A stretch of 64,000 bases of DNA from Tenacibaculum tangerinum (GCF_029853675.1 NZ_CP122539.1:3305001-3369000); one strand, 5' to 3'; positions 44,955 through 53,706 are shown, counted from the stretch's first letter. Made by a program: numbers and translations. The notes: generated by a model from the sequence alone, not told the origin.

Positions 44955-45207
44955 TTTCTAAGATACCATTGACATAATTTGTGATTATTGGATTTTCAAC
45001 TAGAGTATCATTACAAACGACCCAAACTTCACGTTTTAGGAATTTTTCATTAATTTCATTCTTTATTTTTAATAGTCCTAGCCAGACTAATGTTAACATA
45101 ACTGTAGAGTCTTTTCCTCCACTAAACCCTATTATCCAAGGTTTATTGTTGTCTTCAATAGTATATTGATCTATAATTTCTTCAATTATATAATTAGCTT
45201 TCTTCAT
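44884..45207 (-). pseudogene. dndC: Truncated dndC (DNA phosphorothioation, PAPS-reductase-like)
   Basis: First about 84 codons of a DndC-type protein: PWIIGFSGGKDSTVMLTLVW (PP-loop) and VWVVCNDTLVENPIITNYV. Full DndC is near 500 aa and acts with DndDE and the cysteine desulfurase in DNA sulfur modification. Here the coding part stops exactly at the 132-bp att repeat; the last about 23 codons (KVGSSESAFSRQLIQN) are translated tmRNA sequence. So it is inactive and marks a former Dnd locus. Confidence 0.88.
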
Positions 45208-45261
45208 ATATCTTAAAACTCGTAATTTACAATTTTGATTACAATAATTGTGATGATTGAT

Positions 45262-46341
45262 TTAAATTAATTTTTCCCATTTATGATGAAGTAAATATGT
45301 TCTAGCTTTTTTTGAGGAGTTACCAATTATAAGAAAATCACTTCCTAACCATTTTTTTATCAAAATGGCAGCACTTCTTTTAGAAACACCTAAATGAATC
45401 GCTAAATCATTAGTAGTAATTTCTTTTTGTTGCAAAAATAGACCTAAAGACATTCGCTGTTTAGCAGATAATTCTCTTAATAGTTTGGAATTATCATTTG
45501 ATATAACAGGATTCTGTTTTTTAGAATTCTCTATAATATTGGTAAAAGCAATAGCCATTCCTTTTGTAAAATATTCGAGGAAATCAGTTAAATCGGCTTG
45601 TTCACGGCCCATATAATAATTAGGAATATCTTCCACTGCTAAAGCATCATAATATCCATGAATGTGTTTAGCATAATATTCTTCCAAGGAGTAAATTCCC
45701 TTTAATCCATATCCTCCATGATGAAGTATATAGTTTGTAAGTAAACGAGCAGTACGTCCATTACCATCATAATAAGGATGAATTGTGGCAAATTGATAAT
45801 GAGCCAAGGCAGCTATAATTGGTACAGGAATTTTTTCTTCTTGTAATTTATCATTAATCCAAACTATTAAATCCTGCATCATCATAGAAACATCAGATGC
45901 TTCTGGAGGCATATAAACTATAGCATTTGAAAAACCGTCTTTTATTACATTTTGACCATCTCTATATAAAGTAGGTTTCTTTTTACCATATAAAACTAAA
46001 CCGTGTATAGTTTGCAAAATTTTCTCAGTTAAGATTTTAGTATAATTAGCATCTACGTATTCTAATGCCAAATAATAATTCCTAACTTCTTTTTCGTCTC
46101 TTTCTCTCCCTGGTAAACCGCCGATATTTTTATCTACTACTTGAGTTACTTCTTCCATTGTTAGTCGGTTTCCTTCAATTTGAGTAGAATAATGTGTAGC
46201 AACAAGTCGTGCTGATTTTCTTAAAGAACTTAATAATTTAGCACTTACAGGGGTAGTTTCAAACTGTTTTTTACCTTCCTCTATTTTAGCTAAATCCATA
46301 GCTATTTCTAACGTAATTGTATAGTTTGGGTTAAAGGGCAT
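45262..46341 (-). CDS. Fic-family protein (AMP transferase type)
   Basis: 359-aa Fic protein that likely transfers AMP to target proteins. Core motif HPYYDGNGRTAR (about 195-206) has the catalytic His and the nucleotide-binding GNGR. The N-terminal helix carries the inhibitory motif TQIEGN, typical of class II Fic proteins in which the Glu blocks ATP. A C-terminal winged-helix-like region (about 290-350) includes TTNDLAIHLGVSKRSAAIL. Cargo of the ssrA element. Could be part of a stress or defence function; no antitoxin gene is adjacent, which fits the self-inhibited class. Confidence 0.93.
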   Translation of the reverse strand: MPFNPNYTITLEIAMDLAKIEEGKKQFETTPVSAKLLSSLRKSARLVATHYSTQIEGNRLTMEEVTQVVDKNIGGLPGRERDEKEVRNYYLALEYVDANYTKILTEKILQTIHGLVLYGKKKPTLYRDGQNVIKDGFSNAIVYMPPEASDVSMMMQDLIVWINDKLQEEKIPVPIIAALAHYQFATIHPYYDGNGRTARLLTNYILHHGGYGLKGIYSLEEYYAKHIHGYYDALAVEDIPNYYMGREQADLTDFLEYFTKGMAIAFTNIIENSKKQNPVISNDNSKLLRELSAKQRMSLGLFLQQKEITTNDLAIHLGVSKRSAAILIKKWLGSDFLIIGNSSKKARTYLLHHKWEKLI

Positions 46342-46418
46342 ATTAAGTTTTGGGTAAATGTACGATAAAATGTAATTAAAGTGTAAATAAAATGTGTTTA
46401 AACGTCAAATAAATGTTT

Positions 46419-47723
46419 TTAAAAAGCCACAGATCTAGTAATATTATCATTGTCCTCAGTTTCAAAGCTATCTAAATATACTTGTGTTGTTTTAGAAGAA
46501 TCATGACCTAAAGCTTCGGAGATATATGAAATGTTTGTTCCTGAGTGTTTTAAAGCAGTAGCGAAAGAATGTCTAAGAACATAGCTAGTAAGATTAGTGT
46601 CAATTCCAGCCAAGGATGCAATTTTTTTGAGGTTATTGTTAAAAACATCACTACGACTTTCATAAAGAGTAACCTCTTTTTTGCCTAATCCTAAAATTTG
46701 TTGTAGTAGAATAGGGAAGACCAGTTCGTTAGAGTTTAGTTTTTTTCCTTGTGAATAGTATTGTAATATTTCCTTTGATTTACCTGCAATGACAATATCA
46801 AAATTTTTATGGTTTTTAGCTCTTGTATATTTTATACGGTCAAAATCTCCAATAATCTGATTCATTCTTAAATAAGCTAAATCTCGAAAATTAATACCAT
46901 TGGTATTGAACATAAAAATAGCCTGTTGTTGAGAGTGCCATAAAGAAGTATCTTTTTCTAAAAGATATTCAAATAAAGCTTTGATTTGTTCTAAATGAAT
47001 AGCTCTTTTTTGTGTTGGTTGAGGCGTACCCACCGTAAAATACTGAAATCCATAATTTCCATCTTTTGGAAGTTTATGATCTTTAATGCCATGATTGATT
47101 ACTGCACGCAAGCCTTTTAAATAAGCATTGTACGAAGTGTCTTTCATAGGTTTATTCATCATGTTTACTTTCCATTGCTCCAAGACTTTTCCAGTGATTT
47201 CTACAAAAGTGATGTCTTCTTTACAATTCGTGTATTTTTTAAATGCGCTAAGAGCTTGCTTGTAGGATTTAGCTCTACCATAGAGTTTTAAATTTTCATA
47301 GTGTTCGACCAAAGTATTACCATATTCAAAAAGCTTAATGGTTTTAATACCTTTAGGAGTCATTAAAAGTATACCGCCTTTTTCTTTGATTTTTTTATCA
47401 CGAGTTTCAGATTTATTATCTAAAATTTGTTGAGCAATAAAGTCACGTAATTGTTTAATATTCTAAGAATGTATTTCGTTTTCATAATCTTGGATTAATG
47501 TTTCAGCAATGACGAGTTTTTTTCTAAGCTTGTTATTTTCTCTTTTGTAGTTTTTGAATTTTTTATTGAACTTATCCTCATCCCATTGTTCTATTAAAGC
47601 ATATTTTTTTGAATTAATCGGAAGATGCTTTCCTTCTTTTTGGACTTTAAGTTTTATAGGGAATGAGCCATCTTGTCTTTGATTACTTTTCTTTTTGTCT
47701 AGTATAATTTTTACGGTTGCCAT
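46419..47723 (-). pseudogene. Tyrosine integrase interrupted by an in-frame amber codon
   Basis: Bacteroidota-type integrase. The N-terminal arm-binding domain (from MATVKIILDKKKSNQRQDG) and the core and catalytic domains are in one frame, separated by a single TAG at 47465-47463 (ENEIHS, stop, NIKQLRDFIAQQIL). The catalytic part has the first Arg in GINFRDLAYLRM, LRHSFATALKHSG and the Tyr in LGHDSSKTTQVYLDSF. Without the stop it is 434 aa, the usual size. Start at 47723; a downstream ATG at 47363 would lack the arm domain. It is the likely source of the ssrA insertion. Confidence 0.88.
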
Positions 47724-47875
47724 AGTACTTTTTGTTTATACAAAGACACTAAAAAATTGCCCGTTTTTTGCCCGCTATTTTTGTTTTTATCTGATTCTGT
47801 AAAATTTTATATTTTTTAAACACCTTTATTTATAAGGGTTTGTGTTTTTGTTTGGTTTTATTTGGTTTAATAATA

Positions 47876-47916
47876 TCTGCCTTATAAGCAGACGGTCATA
47901 GGTTTTGAATCCTGCT
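47876..47916 (+). tRNA. tRNA 3'-half remnant (pseudo-tRNA)
   Basis: A perfect anticodon arm (tctgc-cttataa-gcaga; anticodon position TAT), a short variable loop cggtc and a T-arm-like stretch ataggttttgaatcctgc can be read. The T loop has one extra base and no acceptor stem or D arm is found. It is a fragment, not a working tRNA, inside the ssrA element between the integrase and tmRNA genes. Confidence 0.55.
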
Positions 47917-48107
47917 GAGATTTTAGAAATCGTAAGTCTTTTTTATTTCATATATGGTGCTAATAAAAATTACTACTGACTTCTGTTCCTTTCTTAAAAA
48001 AATGTTTGAGTTAATTACTATTATAAGATGACCAATGTTATGAACATATACTTTAGTTAAATCATGGATTTAGATAGAAAGGAAAAATTGAACTTTGTAG
48101 ATAAAAT

Positions 48108-48137
48108 AAAAACGCAACCAAATGGGTTGCGTTTTTT
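48108..48137 (-). terminator. Terminator of ssrA
   Basis: Stem aaaaacgcaacc / gggttgcgtttttt just downstream of the tmRNA 3' end on its strand. It was brought by the element, replacing the original terminator at 44787-44821. Confidence 0.85.
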
Positions 48138-48140
48138 ATT

Positions 48141-48272
48141 TGTGGAGACGCCGAGAATCGAACTCGGGTCCAAACAAGCAGCTCAAAAGCTTTCTACATG
48201 CTTAGTTTTGAATTAATTGTCGACTAAAAGCTGATTCAGAACTACCTACTTTTAGCGTAGCTTCTTTAATTT
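48141..48272 (-). repeat. Direct repeat (att site) inside the intact ssrA 3' end
   Basis: 132 bp identical to 44823-44954. Identity ends at 48272, where ssrA continues to its own middle part, showing the crossover region is the tmRNA 3' end. Confidence 0.92.
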
Positions 48273-48536
48273 CGAAAACCTATCGAAGCCCTAAGTTTTC
48301 TATGTTTACTTTTACGATGCCCAAAAGTGAAACGCCGTAAACCAAGGCTTTTCGTGGACATTTAGCTTTCCCGCCTAGCGGGACGTGGCTTGTAATCTTA
48401 CTGTAATTCAGATTAAGCAGCTAAAGCGTAGTTATCTTCGCCGTTTATAAAGTTGAAATAAGTTTAACGAGTCGTCATTTCACTCCTCGGCATGCTTACA
48501 TTTTCACTCGTCTTGCTGTCAAAACCAGTCGTCCCC
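48143..48536 (-). ncRNA. ssrA: Transfer-messenger RNA (tmRNA)
   Basis: Rescues stalled ribosomes by trans-translation. The 5' end reads GGGGACGACTGGTTTTGACAG, which pairs with the 3' acceptor strand CGTCTCC; the T arm GGTTCGATT-type loop is at the 3' end (TTCGATT). The tag frame at 48442-48413 encodes GEDNYALAA then a stop, a typical Bacteroidota tag. The CCA end is not encoded. About 394 nt. It is the insertion target of the adjoining element and keeps full function because the element restores its 3' end. Confidence 0.95.
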
Positions 48537-48649
48537 AATATGTCAAAGATGCTACTTGTATTCCTGCAAAGAATATACCAAATAGTACTTACAATACTGT
48601 GCAATTTAATTCGCAATTCTTTGTTAAGAAGTACAAAAACTAGCGGATG

Positions 48650-48657
48650 CAAATATA
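48650..48657 (-). promoter_or_regulatory. -7 promoter box TATATTTG for ssrA
   Basis: Exact TAnnTTTG match on the minus strand, 114 nt upstream of the predicted tmRNA 5' end. No other match is nearer. Confidence 0.4.
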
Positions 48658-48727
48658 AACAAATACTACAATTCAGTTGCTCTTTTTTAGAGTTCCTTTT
48701 ATTGCTGTCATTATTACAATATTTGTC

Positions 48728-48806
48728 TCATTTCGAATTCATTTTAAAATCTCTAATCATGTTATATAAAATATGTAGGATGAGAACCTGAAATAAGCTC
48801 AGGTTG
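48728..48806. repeat. Degenerate inverted-repeat element
   Basis: Arms tcatttcgaattcattt and aaataagctcaggttga can pair imperfectly. It belongs to the same type as the better preserved element at 49024-49100. Both are in the 719-bp gap 48537-49255, which holds no gene. Confidence 0.5.
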
Positions 48807-48830
48807 ACTATTGACTTCGTGTAACTACGT

Positions 48831-48968
48831 TTGTCACTTCGAGTAAAATTATTAGAAATGAAATGAAGAATAATTTTGTATCGAGAAGAGCTCTTTATTG
48901 CTGCATACTGTTCTCGATACATTTTTTAGCTTCGTTAGCACTTAGCAAAAAATACTCGAACTGACATT
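48831..48968. repeat. Palindromic element with nested hairpin
   Basis: Outer arms tgtcacttcgagtaaaa / atactcgaactgaca and inner arms tatcgagaa / ttctcgata. About 138 bp, no coding capacity. Looks like a MITE- or REP-type flavobacterial hairpin. Confidence 0.65.
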
Positions 48969-49023
48969 TCAACGATTGAAACAAACAAAAATCTAAAATA
49001 GTATGTATAATTATAAATTCGCG

Positions 49024-49100
49024 TCATTCTGAATTTATTTGGGAATCCCATCTTATTATAAAACATATATATGATGGGAACCTAAGACAAATTCGAATTG
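49024..49100. repeat. Palindromic element (ctgaatttatttgggaat arms)
   Basis: Left arm cattctgaatttatttggga and its partner near gatgggaacctaagacaaat form a long imperfect stem around a 20-nt AT loop. A dispersed hairpin type, third in the gap between ssrA and the dehydrogenase gene. Confidence 0.65.
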
Positions 49101-49255
49101 ATTGTTATGATCTTGCTGACAATTAGCAGTAATAACTTACTTAAAAATCTACTTAAGGTGACTTGTACAATCATTTTAAAACAAGTATTTTCGCTGCTGG
49201 TGTTATAACCTGTAACATTAATGGCAAAATTGTTTAAATTTAATACAAGTAACCA

Positions 49256-50464
49256 ATGAAATTCGGAATTATAAAAGAACGCAAGAACCCACCCGATAAA
49301 AGAGTCGTATTTTCTCCAGAAAAACTGCAAGCATTTCAACAGCAGTTTCCTCAGGCTGAAATCGTGGTAGAGAGTTCTGATATCCGAGTTTTTTCTGACG
49401 AAGCATATAAAAAAGCAGGATTCGAAGTAACGAACGATGTTTCAAATTGCGATGTGTTGTTAGGAGTAAAAGAAGTTCCAGTAGAAAACCTCATTCCTAA
49501 TAAAAAGTATTTCTTTTTTAGCCATACCATCAAAAAACAACCCTACAATAGAAAATTGTTACAAGCCCTGTTGGCAAAAAATATCGAGTTGTACGACCAT
49601 GAAACTATTATAAAAGAAAATGGCGCGCGTTTAATTGGTTTTGGTCGCTATGCCGGATTGGTAGGTGCTTACAACGGTTTTCGAGCCTTAGGATTGCGTG
49701 AAGGAATATATACCTTGCCAAAGGTAGAAACCTTAGCTGATTTAGATGCCGTGAAGGCGGAATTGGATAAAATTACGATACCGAATATTAAAATTTTACT
49801 AACCGGTACAGGAAAAGTAACCTATGGGGCGAAAGAAATTTTAGATCACTTAAACATAAAACAAGTAAGCGATGCGCTGTACTTAACTACAGAGTTTACC
49901 GAACCTGTATATTGCATAGCCGATGTGATGGAATATGCGAAACGTACAGATGGTAAAGTAGGAGATAAGTATGAATTTTACAAAGATCCAACAGGGTACG
50001 AGAGTAATTTTATGCCGTATGCAAAACAAACCGACTTTTTTATAGCCGGACATTTTTATGGCGATGGTGCTCCTTATTTATTTACTCATGACGATGCAAA
50101 GCACCCTGAATTTAGAATAAAATATGTAGCCGATATTTCATGCGATATCAACGGACCCGTGGCTAGTACCCTCCGAGCCTCAACAATTGCAGATCCTATT
50201 TACGGTTATAACCCAGAAACAGCATCAGAAATCGACTTTAAAGATGAAAATGCCATTACCGTAATGGCGGTTGATAACTTACCTTGTGAGTTGCCAAAAG
50301 ACGCTAGTGAAGGTTTTGGAAATATGTTCTTAGAGCATGTAGTTCCTGCGTTTTTTAACAACGACAAAGACGGAATTTTAGCACGCTCGCAAATGACAAC
50401 AGCTACGGGAAAACTAACCGAACGGTATGCCTATCTGCAAAATTATGTAGACGGAAAAGAGTAG
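49256..50464 (+). CDS. Saccharopine dehydrogenase-like NAD(P)-dependent oxidoreductase
   Basis: 402-aa enzyme of the alanine dehydrogenase/saccharopine dehydrogenase (Lys1-like) superfamily. N-terminal FGIIKERKNPPDKRVVFSPE, the substrate-side FFFSHTIKKQPYNRKLL, and the nucleotide-binding region IKILLTGTGKVTYGAKEIL. The later stretch YVADISCDINGPVASTL is also typical. Function in lysine or related amino-acid metabolism is inferred from family only. It is a single gene between two repeat-bearing gaps. Confidence 0.88.
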   Translation: MKFGIIKERKNPPDKRVVFSPEKLQAFQQQFPQAEIVVESSDIRVFSDEAYKKAGFEVTNDVSNCDVLLGVKEVPVENLIPNKKYFFFSHTIKKQPYNRKLLQALLAKNIELYDHETIIKENGARLIGFGRYAGLVGAYNGFRALGLREGIYTLPKVETLADLDAVKAELDKITIPNIKILLTGTGKVTYGAKEILDHLNIKQVSDALYLTTEFTEPVYCIADVMEYAKRTDGKVGDKYEFYKDPTGYESNFMPYAKQTDFFIAGHFYGDGAPYLFTHDDAKHPEFRIKYVADISCDINGPVASTLRASTIADPIYGYNPETASEIDFKDENAITVMAVDNLPCELPKDASEGFGNMFLEHVVPAFFNNDKDGILARSQMTTATGKLTERYAYLQNYVDGKE

Positions 50465-50597
50465 GTTTGTTAGTTGTTTACAATCCATACATACCATATC
50501 GAACTTCTTATAACCTTTGTAGTTTGAAATTAGGGTAAAACATAAAGATGGCGTTTTATTAGCGTCATTATAAAATTATAAAAGGGAATATACAACT

Positions 50598-51134
50598 GAC
50601 GAATGATTTTTTCGTGTACTTCGAGTTCTAGACAAAACACAAAAAAAAGTCAACAAATGCAATGATAGCGATATAATTATTTTTGAAAGGCAAATTACTT
50701 TGATTAATGAGACTATTAAAAGTACCTCGTCCTAAGCAGACAAGCCAAAAATAACACCGCAAGAGCCGTTAAAATTAAAATCTGTTTGAGCTACAGCGAG
50801 TTATTTTAATTTAGGTTCGAGGATGATTATTTTTGAGTGTAGGGTGGTTAAGACTAGATTTTTTGTTTCTTTTTCATCAATGGAAAAAGAAAAATGGCTT
50901 ATAAAAAGTGTTCAATGTAAAAACTAACTCGTTAAGAAAAGATGTTAAACATAGTGGTTTATAAGAATGATAATAAATTAAAAATTGTACTTCGGCCGTA
51001 CTGAGAAATATGCTATCACTTCTCGATAGCGCTGCTGAGCCTGGCGGAAGTACAATCTTCATTTCATGTAACTACTTTTACTTGAAGAGACAATAAGCCT
51101 AAATGCGAAATAATAAACCATTAATCGTATTACT
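50598..51134 (+). repeat. Dispersed intergenic element, copy 2
   Basis: Second copy of the element at 17252-17672, same orientation. It matches through caagccaaaaataacaccgc, the ttctttttc...gaaaaagaa palindrome and the right end cctaaatgcgaaataataaa, but is longer because of about 130 bp extra that hold a separate palindrome (50984-51056). It fills most of the 670-bp gap 50465-51134; no intact gene seen. Confidence 0.8.
50984..51056. repeat. Palindrome nested in element copy 2
   Basis: Perfect 10-bp arms attgtacttc / gaagtacaat around a 53-nt centre that has its own ctatc...gatag pair. It is absent from copy 1, so it looks like a small hairpin insertion. Confidence 0.7.
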
Positions 51135-51350
51135 ATGATGAATAACAAACAATTTTTAATCGATACGGCAAACATGAAAATGCCTTTTGGTAAATACAAA
51201 GGAACCTATTTAATCGATATTCCTGAGTATTATATTGTTTGGTATAAAAACAAAGGATTTCCGAATGGTAAATTGGGAACTATGCTAGAGTTAGTGTACG
51301 AGTTAAAACTAAATGGACTTGAAGACATTTTACGCAAGATTAGAAGATAA
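51135..51350 (+). CDS. DUF3820 family protein
   Basis: 71-aa protein matching DUF3820: the hallmark MPFGKYKGTYLIDIPEYYI and WYKNKGFPNGKLG. Function unknown; members are small, cytosolic and often annotated as putative quorum-sensing or regulator proteins without proof. It starts directly at the end of repeat copy 2, so its promoter may lie within the repeat. It converges on the DUF2809 gene 9 bp away. Confidence 0.88.
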   Translation: MMNNKQFLIDTANMKMPFGKYKGTYLIDIPEYYIVWYKNKGFPNGKLGTMLELVYELKLNGLEDILRKIRR

Positions 51351-51359
51351 CTTACAAAC

Positions 51360-51709
51360 TTAATTTTTTTCTAAAAGAAGGGCAGTCCCTACTCCGAGGC
51401 TATACGCTACTAAATCGCCCATACTAAAAGTAGTACCCAATAGCATTGCTGCCAATCGATTCTTTTGTAGTCCGAGAAACTCTAAAAGAGGTACGAATTG
51501 TAAAAACTCTACAACATAAGCAAAAATAAGTACCGAAATGCCAATGGTTTTGTTGGAGAAGTTAAAGAATGCTTTTACCAAGTAAAAGAGTAAGATAACT
51601 ACTAAAAAGTCACCCAAAGTATGTCGTGTAAATCCTGAAGTTTGGGCTATTACATTTCTAGCAAAAGAAGAAAGAGAAAGAGTAGGAAGTATTTTCGGTT
51701 GAATTTCAT
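51360..51709 (-). pseudogene. DUF2809 membrane protein with a frameshift near the N-terminus
   Basis: Small membrane protein. The conserved part RHTLGDFLVVILLFYLVKAF, VVEFLQFVPLLEFLGL and GDLVAYSLGVGTALLL is in one frame. The natural N-terminus MKFNRKYFLLFLFLLLLE (ATG at 51709) is in another and stops after GAA ATG TAA. One extra A in the GAAAT stretch (near 51656) would join them as LLLLENVIAQTSGF, a length that fits family members. The open frame to 51752 instead starts with an unrelated hydrophilic tail. Restored length 116 aa. Confidence 0.72.
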
Positions 51710-51842
51710 GGCGATTTTTTGTAATCATTCGCGTGTAACGATCAATTATCAAATATGTAGGTTAATAGTCCTTTAACTAAAATGTTTGGGTAACTACTGC
51801 GGATTCGAAAGTGGTTGAATCCGCAGTAATAGCTCTTACAAA

Positions 51843-52261
51843 TTACTGTATGTTTTTTCTTATTTTCAGTTTTATAGATTCAATTATTTTTCCACTACTA
51901 AAAACAAAGAGTGCTATAATTCCAGAAAATATTAGCCCAGTGATAAATGAGAAATTACGTCCTGTATCAGAAATCACTATTTGCATCGCATCTTTCAGTT
52001 CAGGTGTAAACTCACTTTTGTTAAAAATTCCATCCCCATTAAGATCAAATTTTTGTAGGGCTAGCTCCGATGAAATGTCAGTATAAGCTGCTGTAGTTAC
52101 TATCAGAAAATAAACTCCAAAAAATATCGTGGTGCTTATCCAAAACCATTTATTTTTACCTTTCGAAAATATTTTTTTCTTTTCAAAAGTAGTATGCCCA
52201 AAATCAGCATTGAAATCAAACTTGGAACTATTAAGTGATAAGGTAGGCTTATTTCTGTCAT
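51843..52261 (-). pseudogene. Membrane protein with an EF-hand loop, frameshifted at A7
   Basis: Not an intact reading frame. The N-terminal piece reads MTEISLPYHLIVPSLISML with a membrane helix and KRKK. The rest lies in another frame: KGKNKWFWISTTIFFGVYFL, an EF-hand type loop FDLNGDGIFNKSEF (D-x-N-x-D-G...E), and NFSFITGLIFSGIIALFVF. They join at seven A on the coding strand (52172-52178); eight A give a continuous 139-aa protein with three helices. The upstream part of the second frame is also open, but has no usable start codon. Function unknown; calcium binding is inferred. Confidence 0.6.
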
Positions 52262-52320
52262 TTTTTTAAATATGCATAGCTGTTATACCATAGGATGTTT
52301 GGCATCGTTCTCAATCCTCA

Positions 52321-53706
52321 TTAGTCATTTTGCCAATCTATTTTTCGGGATGCATACATTACTGAAGCAAGAATGATAAACAGTCCTACACTACCCACGA
52401 GCAACGCATAATTCTCCAGTTGAATAATCACGAAAATAAAAGCATATAGTATGCTGAGTGAAGTTCCAATGAATACTGGGAATTTAAAACCCTTTAAAAT
52501 CGATTTGGAATACATTGTAATCAGGGCTACGACGGCAACAGAAGCAATTACATACGCTTTTAAAAAACTACTGTGTTCAGAAATCGAAATCAGCAGCGTA
52601 TAAAACATCGTTAAGGCAACACCAATCATTAAATATTGAAAGGGATGAATCGAAATTTTACTCATAGTTTGAATTAGAAAGAAAATTAAGAAAGTAAGTC
52701 CGATGACCAAAAATCCGTATTTAGCCGAGCGTTCACTTTTTTGATATTCATCTACAGGAATCATAAAGTTTACACCGAAAGCATAGTCTTTTAAATTCGG
52801 AATTCCGTTAAAAGACTGTTGTGAAAAGGGTCGGTTGATATCCAATATTTTCCATTTAGCATTAAAACCAGTATCAGAGATTTTGTCGGAATTAAAAGGC
52901 AAATACTCTCCAATAAAATTGGCAGTTTTCCAGTTGGAATTGATATGAACCGTTGTTTCTTTACCAATAGGTATAAAACGAATTTGTTTGCTACCGTTGA
53001 TACTTAGCGACAGATGAAAGTTGGTGTCTGATTTTTTAGGAAGATCTTCTTCATTCAAAAACGTACTTTCTAATTTATGAAGGTTTAAGTAATTGTAGTA
53101 GGCTTTTTCATTGCTGTGATCATCTTCATATTTAGATGTAAACGCATAGGTGTTTTTATGAAATTTAATCTCCACCAAATTATTCACTCCCTTTAAATTT
53201 GAGGTTTTTATAATCAAGCGTGCTTTGTTCCAAAGAATATCTTTTTCTTCAATATCTTTTTCGCTAAAATCAGGTGTTGGAAAGCTTCCTTCAATATCAA
53301 TTTTACTGCTATATACAGCCGTTTTATAAATGCCACGCTTTTTTTCTTCAGGATTAATGGTAGATTTAATATTCAGTTCCTTCGGAAAAAAGTAAGCGTA
53401 GTTAATTTTCTCTTCTATTTCGGTTTGCGTTTCTTTTGTTTTTTGATTCTTTACAAACTTTTCTTTATAGGTTTTATAAGGAACTTTTAAAATAGGTCCA
53501 TAGAGTAATACCTCTTTTCCCCATTTTTGATTGATTTCTTGTACCACTTCTTGCTGTCGGTTCATACGCTCCATGATTAAGCTTTCAATAAAAGATAAAG
53601 GAATTAATAAGATGAGAATTAAAACCCCAATCATTAACATTCTAGCAGTAATCGATGTTTTTACCCACTTTCCGAGTTTTCCATTTTGTTTGTTTGATGT
53701 TTCCAT
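52321..53706 (-). CDS. creD: CreD-family inner membrane protein
   Basis: 461-aa envelope protein of the CreD family. N-terminal membrane helix (about 20-42; MLMIGVLILILLIPLSFIES), then QQEVVQEINQKWG, the family start of the large periplasmic domain, and five or six helices at the C-terminus (about 325-455). Linked in other bacteria to envelope integrity and the Cre regulon; here the role is inferred. It is last in a unit with a winged-helix regulator and a membrane protein, a frequent Bacteroidota arrangement. Confidence 0.93.
   Translation of the reverse strand: METSNKQNGKLGKWVKTSITARMLMIGVLILILLIPLSFIESLIMERMNRQQEVVQEINQKWGKEVLLYGPILKVPYKTYKEKFVKNQKTKETQTEIEEKINYAYFFPKELNIKSTINPEEKKRGIYKTAVYSSKIDIEGSFPTPDFSEKDIEEKDILWNKARLIIKTSNLKGVNNLVEIKFHKNTYAFTSKYEDDHSNEKAYYNYLNLHKLESTFLNEEDLPKKSDTNFHLSLSINGSKQIRFIPIGKETTVHINSNWKTANFIGEYLPFNSDKISDTGFNAKWKILDINRPFSQQSFNGIPNLKDYAFGVNFMIPVDEYQKSERSAKYGFLVIGLTFLIFFLIQTMSKISIHPFQYLMIGVALTMFYTLLISISEHSSFLKAYVIASVAVVALITMYSKSILKGFKFPVFIGTSLSILYAFIFVIIQLENYALLVGSVGLFIILASVMYASRKIDWQND

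Larger units (their letters stand above)
44823..48272. mobile_element. 3.3-kb integrative element in ssrA
   Basis: Bounded by perfect 132-bp direct repeats of the tmRNA 3' end; repeat-to-repeat distance 3318 bp. It holds, from left to right, a truncated dndC (reading out into the left repeat), a Fic gene, a tyrosine integrase with an internal amber codon, a tRNA-like fragment and a terminator. The integrase lies next to the intact ssrA, the usual layout. It is probably a decayed defence island. Confidence 0.88.

Noticed and set aside
44981..45169. Plus-strand frame within the dndC remnant
   Set aside because: Antisense to the clear PP-loop coding sequence and without any domain.
51811..52086. 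Plus-strand 91-aa reading frame
   Set aside because: It is the antisense shadow of the EF-hand membrane gene on the minus strand, which has recognisable helices and a calcium loop.
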